DNA of 64,000 nucleotides. Source: Desulfuromusa kysingii. GTDB lineage: Bacteria; Desulfobacterota; Desulfuromonadia; Desulfuromonadales; Geopsychrobacteraceae. The stretch covers positions 66,267 through 130,266 of the forward strand of contig NZ_FNQN01000008.1 of the NCBI RefSeq assembly GCF_900107645.1, read 5' to 3'. The translations under genes were made by a program, and so were the position numbers. Of this stretch, positions 11,846 through 21,440 are shown piece after piece (position 1 is the first letter of the stretch; every line of letters starts with the position of its first letter). The notes beneath the pieces are model-generated. The model worked only from the letters and a program-made list of their open reading frames with translations, was not told the DNA's origin and did not search any database.

Positions 11846-12705
11846 GACGCCACCTCCCCAAGCTTCTGGCGTGACAACTTCAAGCCAATCCAGATAATCA
11901 ATGAACTGAGAAGCAACAACAGGAAGCCAAATGCGGCTCCCTGGTTCCAATTAAAGCTGGCGATAAACTGATTATAAATCTGTTCCGTAAACCAAAGAGA
12001 ATTCTTCCCCCCCATCAGGTTCGGAGTGAGGTAGTTCCCCAACACCAGCATGAAGACCACGATAGAGCCCGAAGTTATCCCTGGCTTGCAATGAGGCAGG
12101 ATGATCTTGTACCAGATCACCAGCTTGCCGCTGCCCAGGTCGTGTGCTGCTTCAATCAAACTGTCATCAAGGCTTTCCATCGCCGAAATGATCGGTACAA
12201 CCATGAATAACATCGAAGTATAGACCAGTCCCATGATCATGGTCGCGTCGTTATAGAGCATCTCTACAGGCCGATCAACCACGCCGAATTTAAGCAGAAA
12301 GTGATTGATCACCCCCGACTCACGCAGCAGAATCATCCAACCATAAACCCGCACCAACTCACTGACCCAGAAAGGTAACAGTAACATCAACACCATTGCT
12401 CCCTGGAAGCGGGGCCTAACCACTTTGACAATATAAAAAGCGACCGGCATGGCTAAGAGAAAGGTGATAATAGTGGTAATGATCGAAAAGATCGCGGTAC
12501 GCAAAAAAGTATTCCAGTAAATCGGTTCGGTAAAAAAGTTGCGATAGTTTTGCAGCGTCCAGACATGCTCGCCATAATCATTCTCACCACCAAAACTCAT
12601 CCGCAGCAAATCTATATGTGGCAGAACAATGAGTAACAGCAACCAACACAGCACCGGGGTGAGAAACAACCACAGCGCTGCCTTTGAAGATTTTGAGATC
12701 ACCAT
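11842..12705 (-). CDS. potB: Spermidine/putrescine-type ABC transporter permease PotB
   Basis: A 287-residue inner-membrane permease with a first helix at about residues 10-30 and the coupling loop IEAAHDLGSGKLVIWYKIIL, which contacts the ATPase. It pairs with PotC to form the channel. It starts 2 bases after the potA stop and its own stop overlaps the potC start, so the three are translated together. Length and helix pattern are normal. Confidence 0.9.
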   Translation of the reverse strand: MVISKSSKAALWLFLTPVLCWLLLLIVLPHIDLLRMSFGGENDYGEHVWTLQNYRNFFTEPIYWNTFLRTAIFSIITTIITFLLAMPVAFYIVKVVRPRFQGAMVLMLLLPFWVSELVRVYGWMILLRESGVINHFLLKFGVVDRPVEMLYNDATMIMGLVYTSMLFMVVPIISAMESLDDSLIEAAHDLGSGKLVIWYKIILPHCKPGITSGSIVVFMLVLGNYLTPNLMGGKNSLWFTEQIYNQFIASFNWNQGAAFGFLLLLLSSLIIWIGLKLSRQKLGEVAS

Positions 12706-12707
12706 AA

Positions 12708-13790
12708 TTAATCTCCCGCTGCAAAGCAGACACCTGCTTCAGGGTGCCAGCCGACTTCAATTGTTTGTCCCGGTTGAATATAATCGAAGCGCCGGTTTTG
12801 TGGTAAAGCAACCAGCAATTCGTGATCCTCTGGGGTCACCGTCAACAAGCGACTGTTAGCACCGTCAAAAAGAATCGTCTTTACTGTAACGTTAAAAATA
12901 TTAAGCCCTTCTTTGTCCTCCGGTTGGATACGGAGAGTCTCTGGTCGAAGAAACAGATCGGCACGCCGGCCAACCGTGACCTCCCCCTGGACCCGGCTAC
13001 GGAAGATAAATCCTTCATCAGTACGGATGATGGCATCGGCCCCTGACATTTCTGTGATCTCACCCGACCAGAGATTATTATCACCAACAAACTGGGCAAC
13101 AAATGGAGTGAGCGGTTGGCCGTAAAGCTCCTGCGGCGTCCCCAATTGTTCAAACCGGCCCTGATTCATCACCACAACCCGGTCCGACATCACCAGCGCT
13201 TCAGACTGATCATGGGTAATATAAACAAAGGTGGTTCCCACTTTGGCCTGAAGCTTTTTCAACTCAACTTTCATCTGTTCACGTAGCTTCAGATCTAACG
13301 CTCCCAACGGCTCATCCAGCAGCAGCACCGATGGTTCCAACACCAGACTCCGGGCAATCGCCACTCGTTGTTTCTGCCCCCCCGAGAGCTGTCCAATCTG
13401 ATGCTTTGCATAGTCTGGAAGCCCAACCCGTTCCAGGATCGCTTCGATCTTCTTCTTGATGGTTGCACTGTCGACTTTGCGGCGTCTCAGCCCGAAGGCG
13501 ATATTTTCTTCAACATTCATCATTGGAAACAGGGCCAGATGCTGAAATACAAGATTGACTGGTCGCAGATTCGGCCCCACTCCGGCCATATCCTTGCCAC
13601 GGATCATAATGTTACCCGACGTCGGTTCTTCAAACCCGGCAATCATTCGCAGCAGGGTGGTTTTCCCGCACCCAGACGGACCGAGGATCGAAAAGAAAGA
13701 GCCCTGTGGCACAGCAAATGTGACGTTATCGACAGCCGTAAAATCGCCAAATTTTTTAACCAGATTGGATACAGACAAATCGTTATTCAT
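12708..13790 (-). CDS. potA: Spermidine/putrescine-type ABC transporter ATPase PotA
   Basis: The protein has 360 residues. Walker A is GPSGCGKTT (37-45), the signature is QLSGGQKQRVAIARSL, Walker B is VLLLDEP, and the switch His is in YITHDQSEAL. A C-terminal TOBE-type regulatory domain (VTVGRRADLFLRPETLRI) follows, as in PotA/MalK-like ATPases. An upstream TTG at 13814 is in frame, but the ATG at 13790 gives the normal family start. It lies downstream of potD across a hairpin terminator, which would lower its expression relative to the binding protein. Confidence 0.92.
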   Translation of the reverse strand: MNNDLSVSNLVKKFGDFTAVDNVTFAVPQGSFFSILGPSGCGKTTLLRMIAGFEEPTSGNIMIRGKDMAGVGPNLRPVNLVFQHLALFPMMNVEENIAFGLRRRKVDSATIKKKIEAILERVGLPDYAKHQIGQLSGGQKQRVAIARSLVLEPSVLLLDEPLGALDLKLREQMKVELKKLQAKVGTTFVYITHDQSEALVMSDRVVVMNQGRFEQLGTPQELYGQPLTPFVAQFVGDNNLWSGEITEMSGADAIIRTDEGFIFRSRVQGEVTVGRRADLFLRPETLRIQPEDKEGLNIFNVTVKTILFDGANSRLLTVTPEDHELLVALPQNRRFDYIQPGQTIEVGWHPEAGVCFAAGD

Positions 13791-13840
13791 GGATGGCCCC
13801 ACACATCCTCCCAAGCCAGATAAACATCAGCTTGTAAGGT

Positions 13841-13866
13841 AAAAAAGGGGTGACCGTGGCCACCCC
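13841..13866 (-). terminator. Attenuating terminator between potD and potA
   Basis: On the minus strand GGGGTG pairs with CACCCC around an 8-base loop and is followed directly by TTTTTT. It lies 25 bases after the potD stop. Partial termination here would give more binding protein than transporter, as is common for ABC importers. Confidence 0.72.
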
Positions 13867-13890
13867 AATAACAAAACAAAGATTTATAGA

Positions 13891-14949
13891 CTATTTTGCA
13901 GCTTTGACCTTATCAAGAATCTTCCCTTCCATCCGTTCCAGTTGTGCTGGAACAGGTGGGTACCACTTGATGTTGTCAATTGCGGCCTGGGGGAAAGTCC
14001 GCTCAAAGTTATTGCGAACTTCTGGGGAGATGAACTCATTAGCACCCTGAGATGCCGTCCCATATTTTTCTGTGGTGGTGAAGTAGCCGGCATTTTCTGG
14101 TTTGAGCATAAAGTTAATCCACTTATAAGCGGCATCCAGATTTTTGGCTTTTGATGGAATCGCAAAGGTGTCTATCCAACCCAGAGCACCTTCCTGCGGA
14201 GCAACAAAATCGATGGCAGCGTTGTTGTCATGCAGCTTCCAGCCACCGGCATCCCAAGCCATAGCGATAAAAACCTCCTCTGAACGCATCGATTCAAGCA
14301 ACGCATCACCATTTGCCCAATAGTTTTTCACCAGAGGCTTGGCAGCCATCAGAGTCTCTGCAATTTTATCGAGCATCGCCTTGTAAGCCGTTGCGTCTGA
14401 GTAGAGGGCAAAGGGGTCATAACCGAGGGCAAAACCCATGGCGATTAACGTTGGACGCTTCAAACGGTAGCTGACCCGACCGGTATATTTATCATCCAAA
14501 AGGGCTTTCCAACTGTTAACACCTGGTGCTTTTGCCGAGTTGACGATCATCCCGGAAGTCCCCCAGCAGAAAGGGGCAGCAAAGGAGTCGCCTCCGACCT
14601 GGGTATTCTTTTTCACTGCATTCAACATCGATGGGATAAAAAGATCAGCATCAATTTTTGAATAATCCATAGCTTGATAAATTTTGTACTTTTCTTGCAC
14701 TGACGAAATTCGATCCTGACTGGGTTGTGCTAGGTCAAAACCAGCTCCGCGAGTCGCCCTGAGCTTCGCGATCATCTCTTCATTGTTTGAGTAGGTCACT
14801 TCGACCTTGATTCCGGTCTCTTTTTCGAACTTGTCAACTAAAGCCTGGGGCGCATATCCCTTCCAGGTCAACAAACTCAGGGTCTCAGCCTGGGAAAAAC
14901 CGGCCAGGAAAAACACCGCAAACAGTGTCACTAACGCGACTTTCTTCAT
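13891..14949 (-). CDS. potD: Periplasmic polyamine-binding protein PotD
   Basis: A 352-residue periplasmic binding protein. The signal peptide covers about residues 1-21 (KKVALVTLFAVFFLAGFSQA, then ETL). TLSLLTWKGYAPQALVDKFE is the family opening, and WGTSGMIVNSAKAPGVNSW and DAAYKWINFMLKPENAGYF are typical PotD/PotF segments. It delivers polyamine to PotBC. AAGGAGA lies 7 bases before the ATG. It is the first gene of potDABC. The exact ligand is uncertain, since some relatives bind other small compounds. Confidence 0.9.
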   Translation of the reverse strand: MKKVALVTLFAVFFLAGFSQAETLSLLTWKGYAPQALVDKFEKETGIKVEVTYSNNEEMIAKLRATRGAGFDLAQPSQDRISSVQEKYKIYQAMDYSKIDADLFIPSMLNAVKKNTQVGGDSFAAPFCWGTSGMIVNSAKAPGVNSWKALLDDKYTGRVSYRLKRPTLIAMGFALGYDPFALYSDATAYKAMLDKIAETLMAAKPLVKNYWANGDALLESMRSEEVFIAMAWDAGGWKLHDNNAAIDFVAPQEGALGWIDTFAIPSKAKNLDAAYKWINFMLKPENAGYFTTTEKYGTASQGANEFISPEVRNNFERTFPQAAIDNIKWYPPVPAQLERMEGKILDKVKAAK

Positions 14950-15252
14950 CTCATCTCTCCTTCAACAGTTTAGATTCAATTAACTCCCTGTGCTCCATTT
15001 TATACGTCTTTGTACTCAAGAATAACACAATATATCTCCAATGTTAGGGCTTGATTTTTTTTTACGATTTTTGACCACTGAGAATAAAATACCGTCCCAA
15101 TACAGCATAGCTCACAAACAAGCTGGCCTTGGACGATCGATAATATCAATGCACCTCTTTTCAAAGCGCAGCAAACAAAACCCCTTGTGTTTCTCGCAAT
15201 TTTCACTATCCTTTAATAACAACACGTCATTCCTGCCCTGAAGAGGTCGTTC
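14950..15252. other. Divergent intergenic region between potD and the DUF47 gene
   Basis: These 303 bases separate divergently transcribed genes and should hold the promoters of both. The sequence is AT-rich with a run of nine T at about 15053-15061. I found no convincing -35/-10 pair, operator or RNA structure. Small ORFs here lack ribosome-binding sites. Confidence 0.5.
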
Positions 15253-15906
15253 ATGTCATTTGTCAGCATATTTAAAAATCGCACTGGGATCGAAAAGGAA
15301 ATCGACAGTTTTTTAAATCTCGCCAGTGAATCGGGTCTCATCTTTGTGCAGGGAATCGACTCCTATCTGATGAATAAAATCGATGCCTTTACTGAGCACC
15401 TTAACCATATTGTGCAAACCGAAAAGCAAGCGGACCTGTTACGTCACTCCATCGAAGATCTCCTTTACAGGAAGACTCTGATCCCTGAATCACGGGGAGA
15501 TGTCCTCGAATTGATTGAGCGGATGGATGCTTTGCTGGGACGATTTAAAGGGGTCATGTTCAGGGTAGAAATTGAACGCCCGGCAATTGCACCAAAATTT
15601 CATGAGGATTTAAAGATCCTGGTCAATTGCGTTATTCAAGCGGTTGAAGCAGCAACGTTGGCGTTACGGGCCTATTTCAAAGATATTACCCAAGCGACGG
15701 ACCATATCCATAAAGTTTCCTTCTGGGAAACTGAGGCAGACCGTGCAACAACCGCGCTGCAAAAAGCTATCTTTAACGATGACGAATTAGGACTGGATCT
15801 AAAGATGCAGCTACGCGATTTGTCAAAGAGCATTGACAAAATAGCTGATCAAGCTGAAGACCTGGGCGATAGCCTGGCCATCTACGTTATCAAACGTTCA
15901 CTGTAA
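15253..15906 (+). CDS. DUF47/PhoU-like accessory protein of a PiT phosphate transporter
   Basis: A 217-residue all-helical protein of the DUF47 (COG1392) family, related to PhoU. ETEADRATTALQKAIFNDDE and the IDKIADQAEDLGDSLAIYVI end are typical. Such proteins are nearly always encoded directly before a PiT permease and are thought to control it. Here the stop is 10 bases before the permease start, so they form an operon. GAGG lies just upstream of the ATG. It is cytoplasmic, with no membrane segment. Confidence 0.88.
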   Translation: MSFVSIFKNRTGIEKEIDSFLNLASESGLIFVQGIDSYLMNKIDAFTEHLNHIVQTEKQADLLRHSIEDLLYRKTLIPESRGDVLELIERMDALLGRFKGVMFRVEIERPAIAPKFHEDLKILVNCVIQAVEAATLALRAYFKDITQATDHIHKVSFWETEADRATTALQKAIFNDDELGLDLKMQLRDLSKSIDKIADQAEDLGDSLAIYVIKRSL

Positions 15907-15916
15907 GAAAGTCACT

Positions 15917-16963
15917 ATGTTTCTGTTTTTCCTCTCAAGCGGCATATTTCTGGGCTGGTCTTTGGGGGCTAACGATGCCTCCAATGTTTTTGGTACCGCT
16001 GTAGGTTCACGGATGCTCCAGTTTCGGACCGCGGCCATCCTCAGCTGCATCTTCATTGTTCTCGGAGCCGTCATCAGTGGCGCCGGTGCCACTCAGACAC
16101 TGGGACAACTCGGAGCAGTCAATGCCGTTGCCGGCGCTTTTGTGGTCGCCTTTGCTGCCGCTACGAGCGTCTACCTGATGACTCTGGCACGTTATCCGGT
16201 CTCTACATCGCAAGCCATTGTCGGTGCAATTGTCGGCTGGAATATTTTTTCCGGGGCACCAACAGACAGTGACGCCCTTTCCAAAATCGTGATGACCTGG
16301 GTCGCTTGCCCGATCTTGTCCGGAATCGTCGCCGTACTTTCATATAAAATCGTCACCTTTTTCATCCTCAGATGGAAGATCCACATGTTCAAGTTGGATG
16401 AATTGACCCGTTACGGTCTCTTACTGATGGGAGCATTTGGCGCTTTTGCTTTGGGAGCGAATAACATTGCGAATGTGGTTGGGGTGTTTCTTCCTGTTTC
16501 TCCGTTTACGGAGATCAGACTCTTTGGCGGACTGAGCGTTAACCCGGCGCAGCAACTGTTTTTCCTTGGCAGCGTGGCCATTGCGATTGGCGTTGTCACC
16601 TATTCAAGACGGGTTATGGATACGGTTGGCAGCGGTATTTTTAAACTTTCTCCGGTGATGGCTCTGGTCGCGGTCTGGGCTCACTCGCTGGTTCTGTTCC
16701 TGTTTGCTTCACAGCGTCTGGAACATCTGCTTCTGCACTTAGGATTGCCGACTCTGCCTCTGGTTCCTGTTTCAAGTTCACAAGCAATTGTTGGCGCGGT
16801 GGTTGGCATGGGACTATTGAAAGGCGGGCACAATATTCGTTGGCGAACCGTTGGCGGAATCGCTGGGAGCTGGGTAACAACCCCGATATTTTCCTGTCTT
16901 ATCTGTTTTATCTGTCTGTTTATTATGCAGAATGTTTTCCAACAGATTGTCTACCTGCCCTGA
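15917..16963 (+). CDS. PiT-family inorganic phosphate transporter
   Basis: A 348-residue membrane protein with about ten helices and the two inverted PiT signatures: GANDASNVFGTAVGSRM near the N terminus and GANNIANVVGVFLPVS in the middle. SSSQAIVGAVVGMGL near the C terminus mirrors STSQAIVGAIVGWNI in the first half. PiT transporters move phosphate (often as a metal-phosphate complex) with H+ or Na+. It is translated with the DUF47 gene just upstream. The gene ends just before a REP-like palindrome. Confidence 0.92.
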   Translation: MFLFFLSSGIFLGWSLGANDASNVFGTAVGSRMLQFRTAAILSCIFIVLGAVISGAGATQTLGQLGAVNAVAGAFVVAFAAATSVYLMTLARYPVSTSQAIVGAIVGWNIFSGAPTDSDALSKIVMTWVACPILSGIVAVLSYKIVTFFILRWKIHMFKLDELTRYGLLLMGAFGAFALGANNIANVVGVFLPVSPFTEIRLFGGLSVNPAQQLFFLGSVAIAIGVVTYSRRVMDTVGSGIFKLSPVMALVAVWAHSLVLFLFASQRLEHLLLHLGLPTLPLVPVSSSQAIVGAVVGMGLLKGGHNIRWRTVGGIAGSWVTTPIFSCLICFICLFIMQNVFQQIVYLP

Positions 16964-16969
16964 AAATAA

Positions 16970-16995
16970 CCGGGGCGCAGCAAGCTACGCCCCGA
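16970..16995. repeat. Distant REP palindrome between convergent genes
   Basis: CGGGGCGCAGCAAGCTACGC followed by CCC is close to the REP copies at 8689, 8931 and 8982. It folds as GGGGCG/CGCCCC with an inner AGC/GCT step. It lies in the 37-base gap between the phosphate transporter and rng, which converge, so it could also act as a transcript-end hairpin for either. No T run follows. Confidence 0.68.
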
Positions 16996-17000
16996 CAGAA

Positions 17001-18506
17001 TTAACCGACAGAGATCTCAAATTGTTCGATATGAAATCCCGGACGGGGATTAATCGAAACCGTCCGGCCAAAGCGCTGTTCCAGATCATCCAGCCCACAA
17101 CGCTCTTCATCTATAAGCAGTCCGGCGACATCTGGATGAGCCAGCAAGGTCACATGCCCAGCGGGTAGATCTGCCATTTCGCGGCGTAGTTCCCTGAGGA
17201 TTTCATAGATAATTGTCAATTTCGCCTTCACATAGCCCTTCCCTTCACAATATGCGCAAGGTTCACAGAGCGTGCGACCGATACTTTCCCGGACCCTCTT
17301 CCGGGTCATCTCAACCAGACCAAGTTCTGAGATCTTGAGGATATTGGTCTTGTTCTTGTCCTGCTTCAACGCCTCTTCCAACGTAGCATGGACCTTCTCT
17401 CGATGGGCTTCCTTCTCCATATCAATGAAGTCGATAATGATGAGCCCGCCGATATTGCGTAACCGGAGCTGAAATGCGATCTCTTTTAGAGCTTCTAAGT
17501 TAGTTTTGAGAATTGTATCTTCAAAATTATGCTTGCCGACATAGCGTCCGGTATTGACATCAATGGCCACCAGCGCCTCGGTTTGTTCGATAATGATGGA
17601 ACCACCACTCTTCAACCAGACTTTACGCCCCAACGCGCGGGAGATTTCTACTTCAAGCCCATAAGCGTCAAAGATTGGCTCCTCGCCTTTATAGAGCTCA
17701 ATACAATAGTTTAAACGGGGCATGAAGGTCCGCAGAAAGCGGACAATCTTGTCGTACTCTTCGACATTATCGACGACAATTCTCTTCACATCTTCAGTGA
17801 GGATATCTCGCAACACTTTACTGGTGACGTCCAGGTCCGAATGAATCAGGCTGGGTGCGTTAACCTCATCAAGTCCACGGCTCAGGTTTTCCCAAAGCCC
17901 GACCAGAAACTCCATGTCATGGCGCAGATCATCTTCACTTTTGCCTTCGGACACAGTGCGGACAATGAAACCGGTTCCGGGAGTCCGCATCGAATCAATG
18001 ATCTGCCGTAACCGCTCGCGTTCTTCCTCGCTCTCAATCCGTCGTGAAATCCCAATGTGGTCTACAGTTGGCATGTAGACAAGGTGCCGCCCCGGTAACG
18101 AGATATGTGAGGTTATGCGTGCCCCCTTAGTGCCGATGGGCTCCTTGGAGATCTGCACCAACAGCTCCTGACCTTCGGTGAGCAGATCTTCTATCGGAGG
18201 CAAAGATGACAGCTCAGTGTTCTCCTCCTGCTCAAGCAGATCATCCTCACCTTCAATCGTCCTTTCAACCTGCTCCATCTCATCCATGACATCGGCAACA
18301 TAGAGAAATGCAGCTTTTGCCAGACCAATATCGACAAATGCCGCCTGCATTCCAGGCAACACTCGGATAACTTTACCTTTATAGATATTCCCTACAATCC
18401 CCAACTGCCGATCCCGTTCAATATAAAGCTCGGCAATGTGCCCCCCTTCGAGTAAGGCGACTCGGGTTTCGTGGGAGGTGGCATTGATAACCAACTCCTT
18501 TGTCAT
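17001..18506 (-). CDS. rng: Ribonuclease G (RNase E/G family)
   Basis: The protein has 501 residues. An S1 RNA-binding domain spans about 37-125 (GNIYKGKVIRVLPGMQAAFV). The catalytic DNase I-like domain holds the metal-binding Asp residues in VAIDVNTGRYVGK and IIIDFIDMEKEAH. The zinc-link CxxC is CEPCAYCEGKG. RNase G processes rRNA and decays mRNA. The absence of a long C-terminal scaffold and the length point to RNase G rather than RNase E. It lies downstream of the radical SAM/DUF2344 gene, a neighbourhood I know from related bacteria. Confidence 0.93.
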   Translation of the reverse strand: MTKELVINATSHETRVALLEGGHIAELYIERDRQLGIVGNIYKGKVIRVLPGMQAAFVDIGLAKAAFLYVADVMDEMEQVERTIEGEDDLLEQEENTELSSLPPIEDLLTEGQELLVQISKEPIGTKGARITSHISLPGRHLVYMPTVDHIGISRRIESEEERERLRQIIDSMRTPGTGFIVRTVSEGKSEDDLRHDMEFLVGLWENLSRGLDEVNAPSLIHSDLDVTSKVLRDILTEDVKRIVVDNVEEYDKIVRFLRTFMPRLNYCIELYKGEEPIFDAYGLEVEISRALGRKVWLKSGGSIIIEQTEALVAIDVNTGRYVGKHNFEDTILKTNLEALKEIAFQLRLRNIGGLIIIDFIDMEKEAHREKVHATLEEALKQDKNKTNILKISELGLVEMTRKRVRESIGRTLCEPCAYCEGKGYVKAKLTIIYEILRELRREMADLPAGHVTLLAHPDVAGLLIDEERCGLDDLEQRFGRTVSINPRPGFHIEQFEISVG

Positions 18507-18731
18507 ATTTTACTCCTGTTTAGTCTATATTTATGAATCTCATAAATTAAGTATTAATGTCTTTAACATTGCTGAATTCATGCAAGGCAAAATACCGCAA
18601 AATGGGCGATCCCATACTTTTTCAATATCAACCAGCAGAGTTTCATAGCCCGTAGACGCTTGAAACAGCCTCTCATTGATCAGGATCAGGATCAGGACCA
18701 AGTCTACTCCGTTTCAGCGTCAAAAAGGATT

Positions 18732-21245
18732 TTAACTCATATCTTTCAGAACAATCCCGGTTTTTCTCACCCCGTATCGGCGGATCGTTTCCATATCTGA
18801 GTTGAGCAGGTAAGCCGCAACTCGCAGCGGGCTGCCCTTGGTTAACTCAATTTGCAGTTCAGCCCCGACCTGACACAATTCCAGGACTCCGGGGCGAATA
18901 TCCACCTCGACTTGCCGTTCTTTTTTGATCTGTGTCACCAGGATCTGATCAGCATCAAGAAAATCTACAATGCGCTGGTGCAGATCTTCCACCACCGTCT
19001 CTGGCAAAGGAACAGAATAACGACTGGAAGCCACAGCGGCAGACGGTGAAGGGGATTTCCAAGGGATAATCTCCCCTTCAATTATTTTGAACCCTTCCGG
19101 AAGTTGAACATTAAGAGCCTGAATAACCTCGTTAACGGGGACAAAAGAGAGCAACTCCAGGTCGACGAGCTCGGCTTCACTGGAAACTCCCATCGGTAAC
19201 GCCTCTAAAAAAGAGATCTTCGGCATGGGATGAAACCCTTGTGAAAAACGGATCGGCAAGTTCGCCCGCCGGACTGCGCGCTGGAACATCTTCAGATATT
19301 CAAGATGGGCAACCATTCTGGCGCGACCCAGTTTACTCAAACGCAGTCGGACTCTGGTAAATTGCTCTGGATCACCATTTTGGCACCCTTCGTCACCGCT
19401 ACGAGCAGCGGTTGAAACCGCCGGGGTCGACAATCGTTGTTGCAACCTTTCCCCGTCACAGATACCACAGCTGTGACAGATGCCACCGCGACAATCTTTG
19501 GTTTCGGCGCCAGCAAGGGCTTTTTGCCGCTCTCGCACAAAGAACTGTTTCGGCACCCCGCAATCAATATGATCCCAAGGGAGAACCTCATCTTCCTGCC
19601 GCTCCCGAAGATACCAGGAGGGTTCAATGTCACAATCGGCAAAAGCCTGCTGCCAGAGGTTGAAATCAAAACACTCCCGCCAGCCATCAAAGCGGCAACC
19701 AAGCTCCACGGCTCGCTCCAGAACCGCTGACAGACGTCGGTCTCCACGGGCAAAGACCCCCTCCATAAAAGAGGATTCCGCACCATGATATTTAAAGCGT
19801 AACTTTTTCTGCCTTAACCCGTCCCGCAACAGGCGTTGTTTCCTGAGGGTTTCGTCAATCCCGATCTGGGCTTCCCACTGGAATGGCGTATGCGGTTTGG
19901 GGACGAACGTTGAGACGGCAACATTAACATCATTGCCACCCGTCCCTTTACCACTCTTCTTCACCTGTGCGGCGAGGTCCATCAGCTCCTGCAAATCGGT
20001 GTCCGTTTCCGTTGGCAGCCCCAGCATAAAATAGAGCTTGATCAAGCGCCAGCCCAGTTGAAACGCCGTCTGCGTCGATTGCAGCAGGTCATCCGTGGTG
20101 ATCCCCTTGTTGATCAGTTTCCGCAGTCGCTCACTGCCAGCTTCGGGGGCGAGGGTGAAACCGCTTTTACGGACCTTTTTAACCTCTTCCATCAGCGCCG
20201 AGGTCAAAGAACCTACTCTCAGGCTCGGCAAGGAAACGGAAACGCGATCATTCGTATAGACATCCATCAACTGCTGCATCAAGGGCTCGATACAGCTATA
20301 ATCACCCGTCGACAGAGAGAGTAACGACACCTCCTCAAAACCGGAGTTCTGGAGTGATTCAGCGATCAGCCGCTTGATCGTTTCGGGGCTCCGTTCCCGC
20401 ACCGGACGATAGATATAGCCTGCCTGACAAAAACGACAACCACGGGTACAGCCTCGGGTAATTTCCATAGCGACACGATTATGAACCGTCTGCATAAACG
20501 GGACAATCGGTTGCGTGGGGAACGGTGCTGTTTCCAGATCTTGAATAAACCGACGCCGAACTTTATCGTATCCGGGGTGCAACGGGGTAATTTTGTCGAT
20601 GCTGCCACTGGCCTGATAGCTTACGGCAAAGAATTCAGGGACATAAAAACCGTCACTGGCGGCCAATTTTTGCAACAATTGTTGCCGACTCCATTTTTCC
20701 TGTTTCCCCTGTCGCACCAGAGTTGCGAGTTCAACCACCGCCTCTTCACCATCGCCAATCAAAGCGACATCAAAAAAATCGGCGAGGGGTTCTGGGTTAA
20801 AAGCGCATGGACCACCGACCACAATCAGTGGGGCCTGATCGTCACGCCGTTCTCGTCGCAGGGGAATTCCCGATAACTCCAGCATAGTCAGCAAATTTGT
20901 GTAACTGAGTTCATATTGCAGAGTGAAACCGATAATATCAAAACTCCCTAAGGTCTGGGAGGTTTCGAGTGAACAGAGAGGCTGGTGTTGCTCACGCAAC
21001 CACTGCTCCATATCGCCCCAGGGAGAATAAACCCGCTCCGCGGCCGCCCAGTCAAGGTTATTGAGAATATTGTAAAGAATAGGAAAGCCGATATGACTCA
21101 TGCCAACATCATAGACATCAGGAAAAGCGAGAGCCATCCGCACTTCGATGCCAGAATCCAACTTACAGATACTACCCAGTTCGCCACCAAGATAACGGGA
21201 AGGACGGCTGACCTGTATCAATGCTTCGGTTTGATCTATGTTCAC
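18732..21245 (-). CDS. Radical SAM protein (TIGR03960 type) fused to DUF2344
   Basis: This 837-residue protein has an N-terminal B12-binding-like region, then a radical SAM core with the cluster motif RGCTRGCRFCQAGYIYRP near residue 265 (Cx3Cx2C). The C-terminal ~200 residues (RLRLSKLGRARMVAHLEYLK, QGFHPMPKISFLEALP) are the DUF2344/TIGR03936 domain, usually a separate protein in Firmicutes. CHSCGICDG is a Cys cluster between the two. The reaction is unknown. The fused form beside an RNase E/G gene suggests a role in RNA metabolism, but this is inference. It starts at an ATG at 21245. The 225 bases to rng hold only a short GATCAG micro-repeat near 18680. Confidence 0.88.
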   Translation of the reverse strand: MNIDQTEALIQVSRPSRYLGGELGSICKLDSGIEVRMALAFPDVYDVGMSHIGFPILYNILNNLDWAAAERVYSPWGDMEQWLREQHQPLCSLETSQTLGSFDIIGFTLQYELSYTNLLTMLELSGIPLRRERRDDQAPLIVVGGPCAFNPEPLADFFDVALIGDGEEAVVELATLVRQGKQEKWSRQQLLQKLAASDGFYVPEFFAVSYQASGSIDKITPLHPGYDKVRRRFIQDLETAPFPTQPIVPFMQTVHNRVAMEITRGCTRGCRFCQAGYIYRPVRERSPETIKRLIAESLQNSGFEEVSLLSLSTGDYSCIEPLMQQLMDVYTNDRVSVSLPSLRVGSLTSALMEEVKKVRKSGFTLAPEAGSERLRKLINKGITTDDLLQSTQTAFQLGWRLIKLYFMLGLPTETDTDLQELMDLAAQVKKSGKGTGGNDVNVAVSTFVPKPHTPFQWEAQIGIDETLRKQRLLRDGLRQKKLRFKYHGAESSFMEGVFARGDRRLSAVLERAVELGCRFDGWRECFDFNLWQQAFADCDIEPSWYLRERQEDEVLPWDHIDCGVPKQFFVRERQKALAGAETKDCRGGICHSCGICDGERLQQRLSTPAVSTAARSGDEGCQNGDPEQFTRVRLRLSKLGRARMVAHLEYLKMFQRAVRRANLPIRFSQGFHPMPKISFLEALPMGVSSEAELVDLELLSFVPVNEVIQALNVQLPEGFKIIEGEIIPWKSPSPSAAVASSRYSVPLPETVVEDLHQRIVDFLDADQILVTQIKKERQVEVDIRPGVLELCQVGAELQIELTKGSPLRVAAYLLNSDMETIRRYGVRKTGIVLKDMS

Positions 21246-21440
21246 GCGATAAATCCCTATGAGAGTTATGCAAAAAGTTGAAAATTTAACACAGTTTCAA
21301 GTGGAAAAAAATTTAAAACTGAAGAGAAGGGAAAAACGAGGATCACAAGTCGAGCAACATTGCAGAGAAGCACATTGCATCTAGATTTTATCATTCAATC
21401 GAGGTGTTCTGTCGTCTGAGAAATAGGTTGTGATTCTCTG

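Noticed and set aside
18660-18700. GATCAG micro-repeat before rng's upstream neighbour
   Set aside because: Three short copies in a non-coding gap, too brief to support a CRISPR, operator or satellite call.
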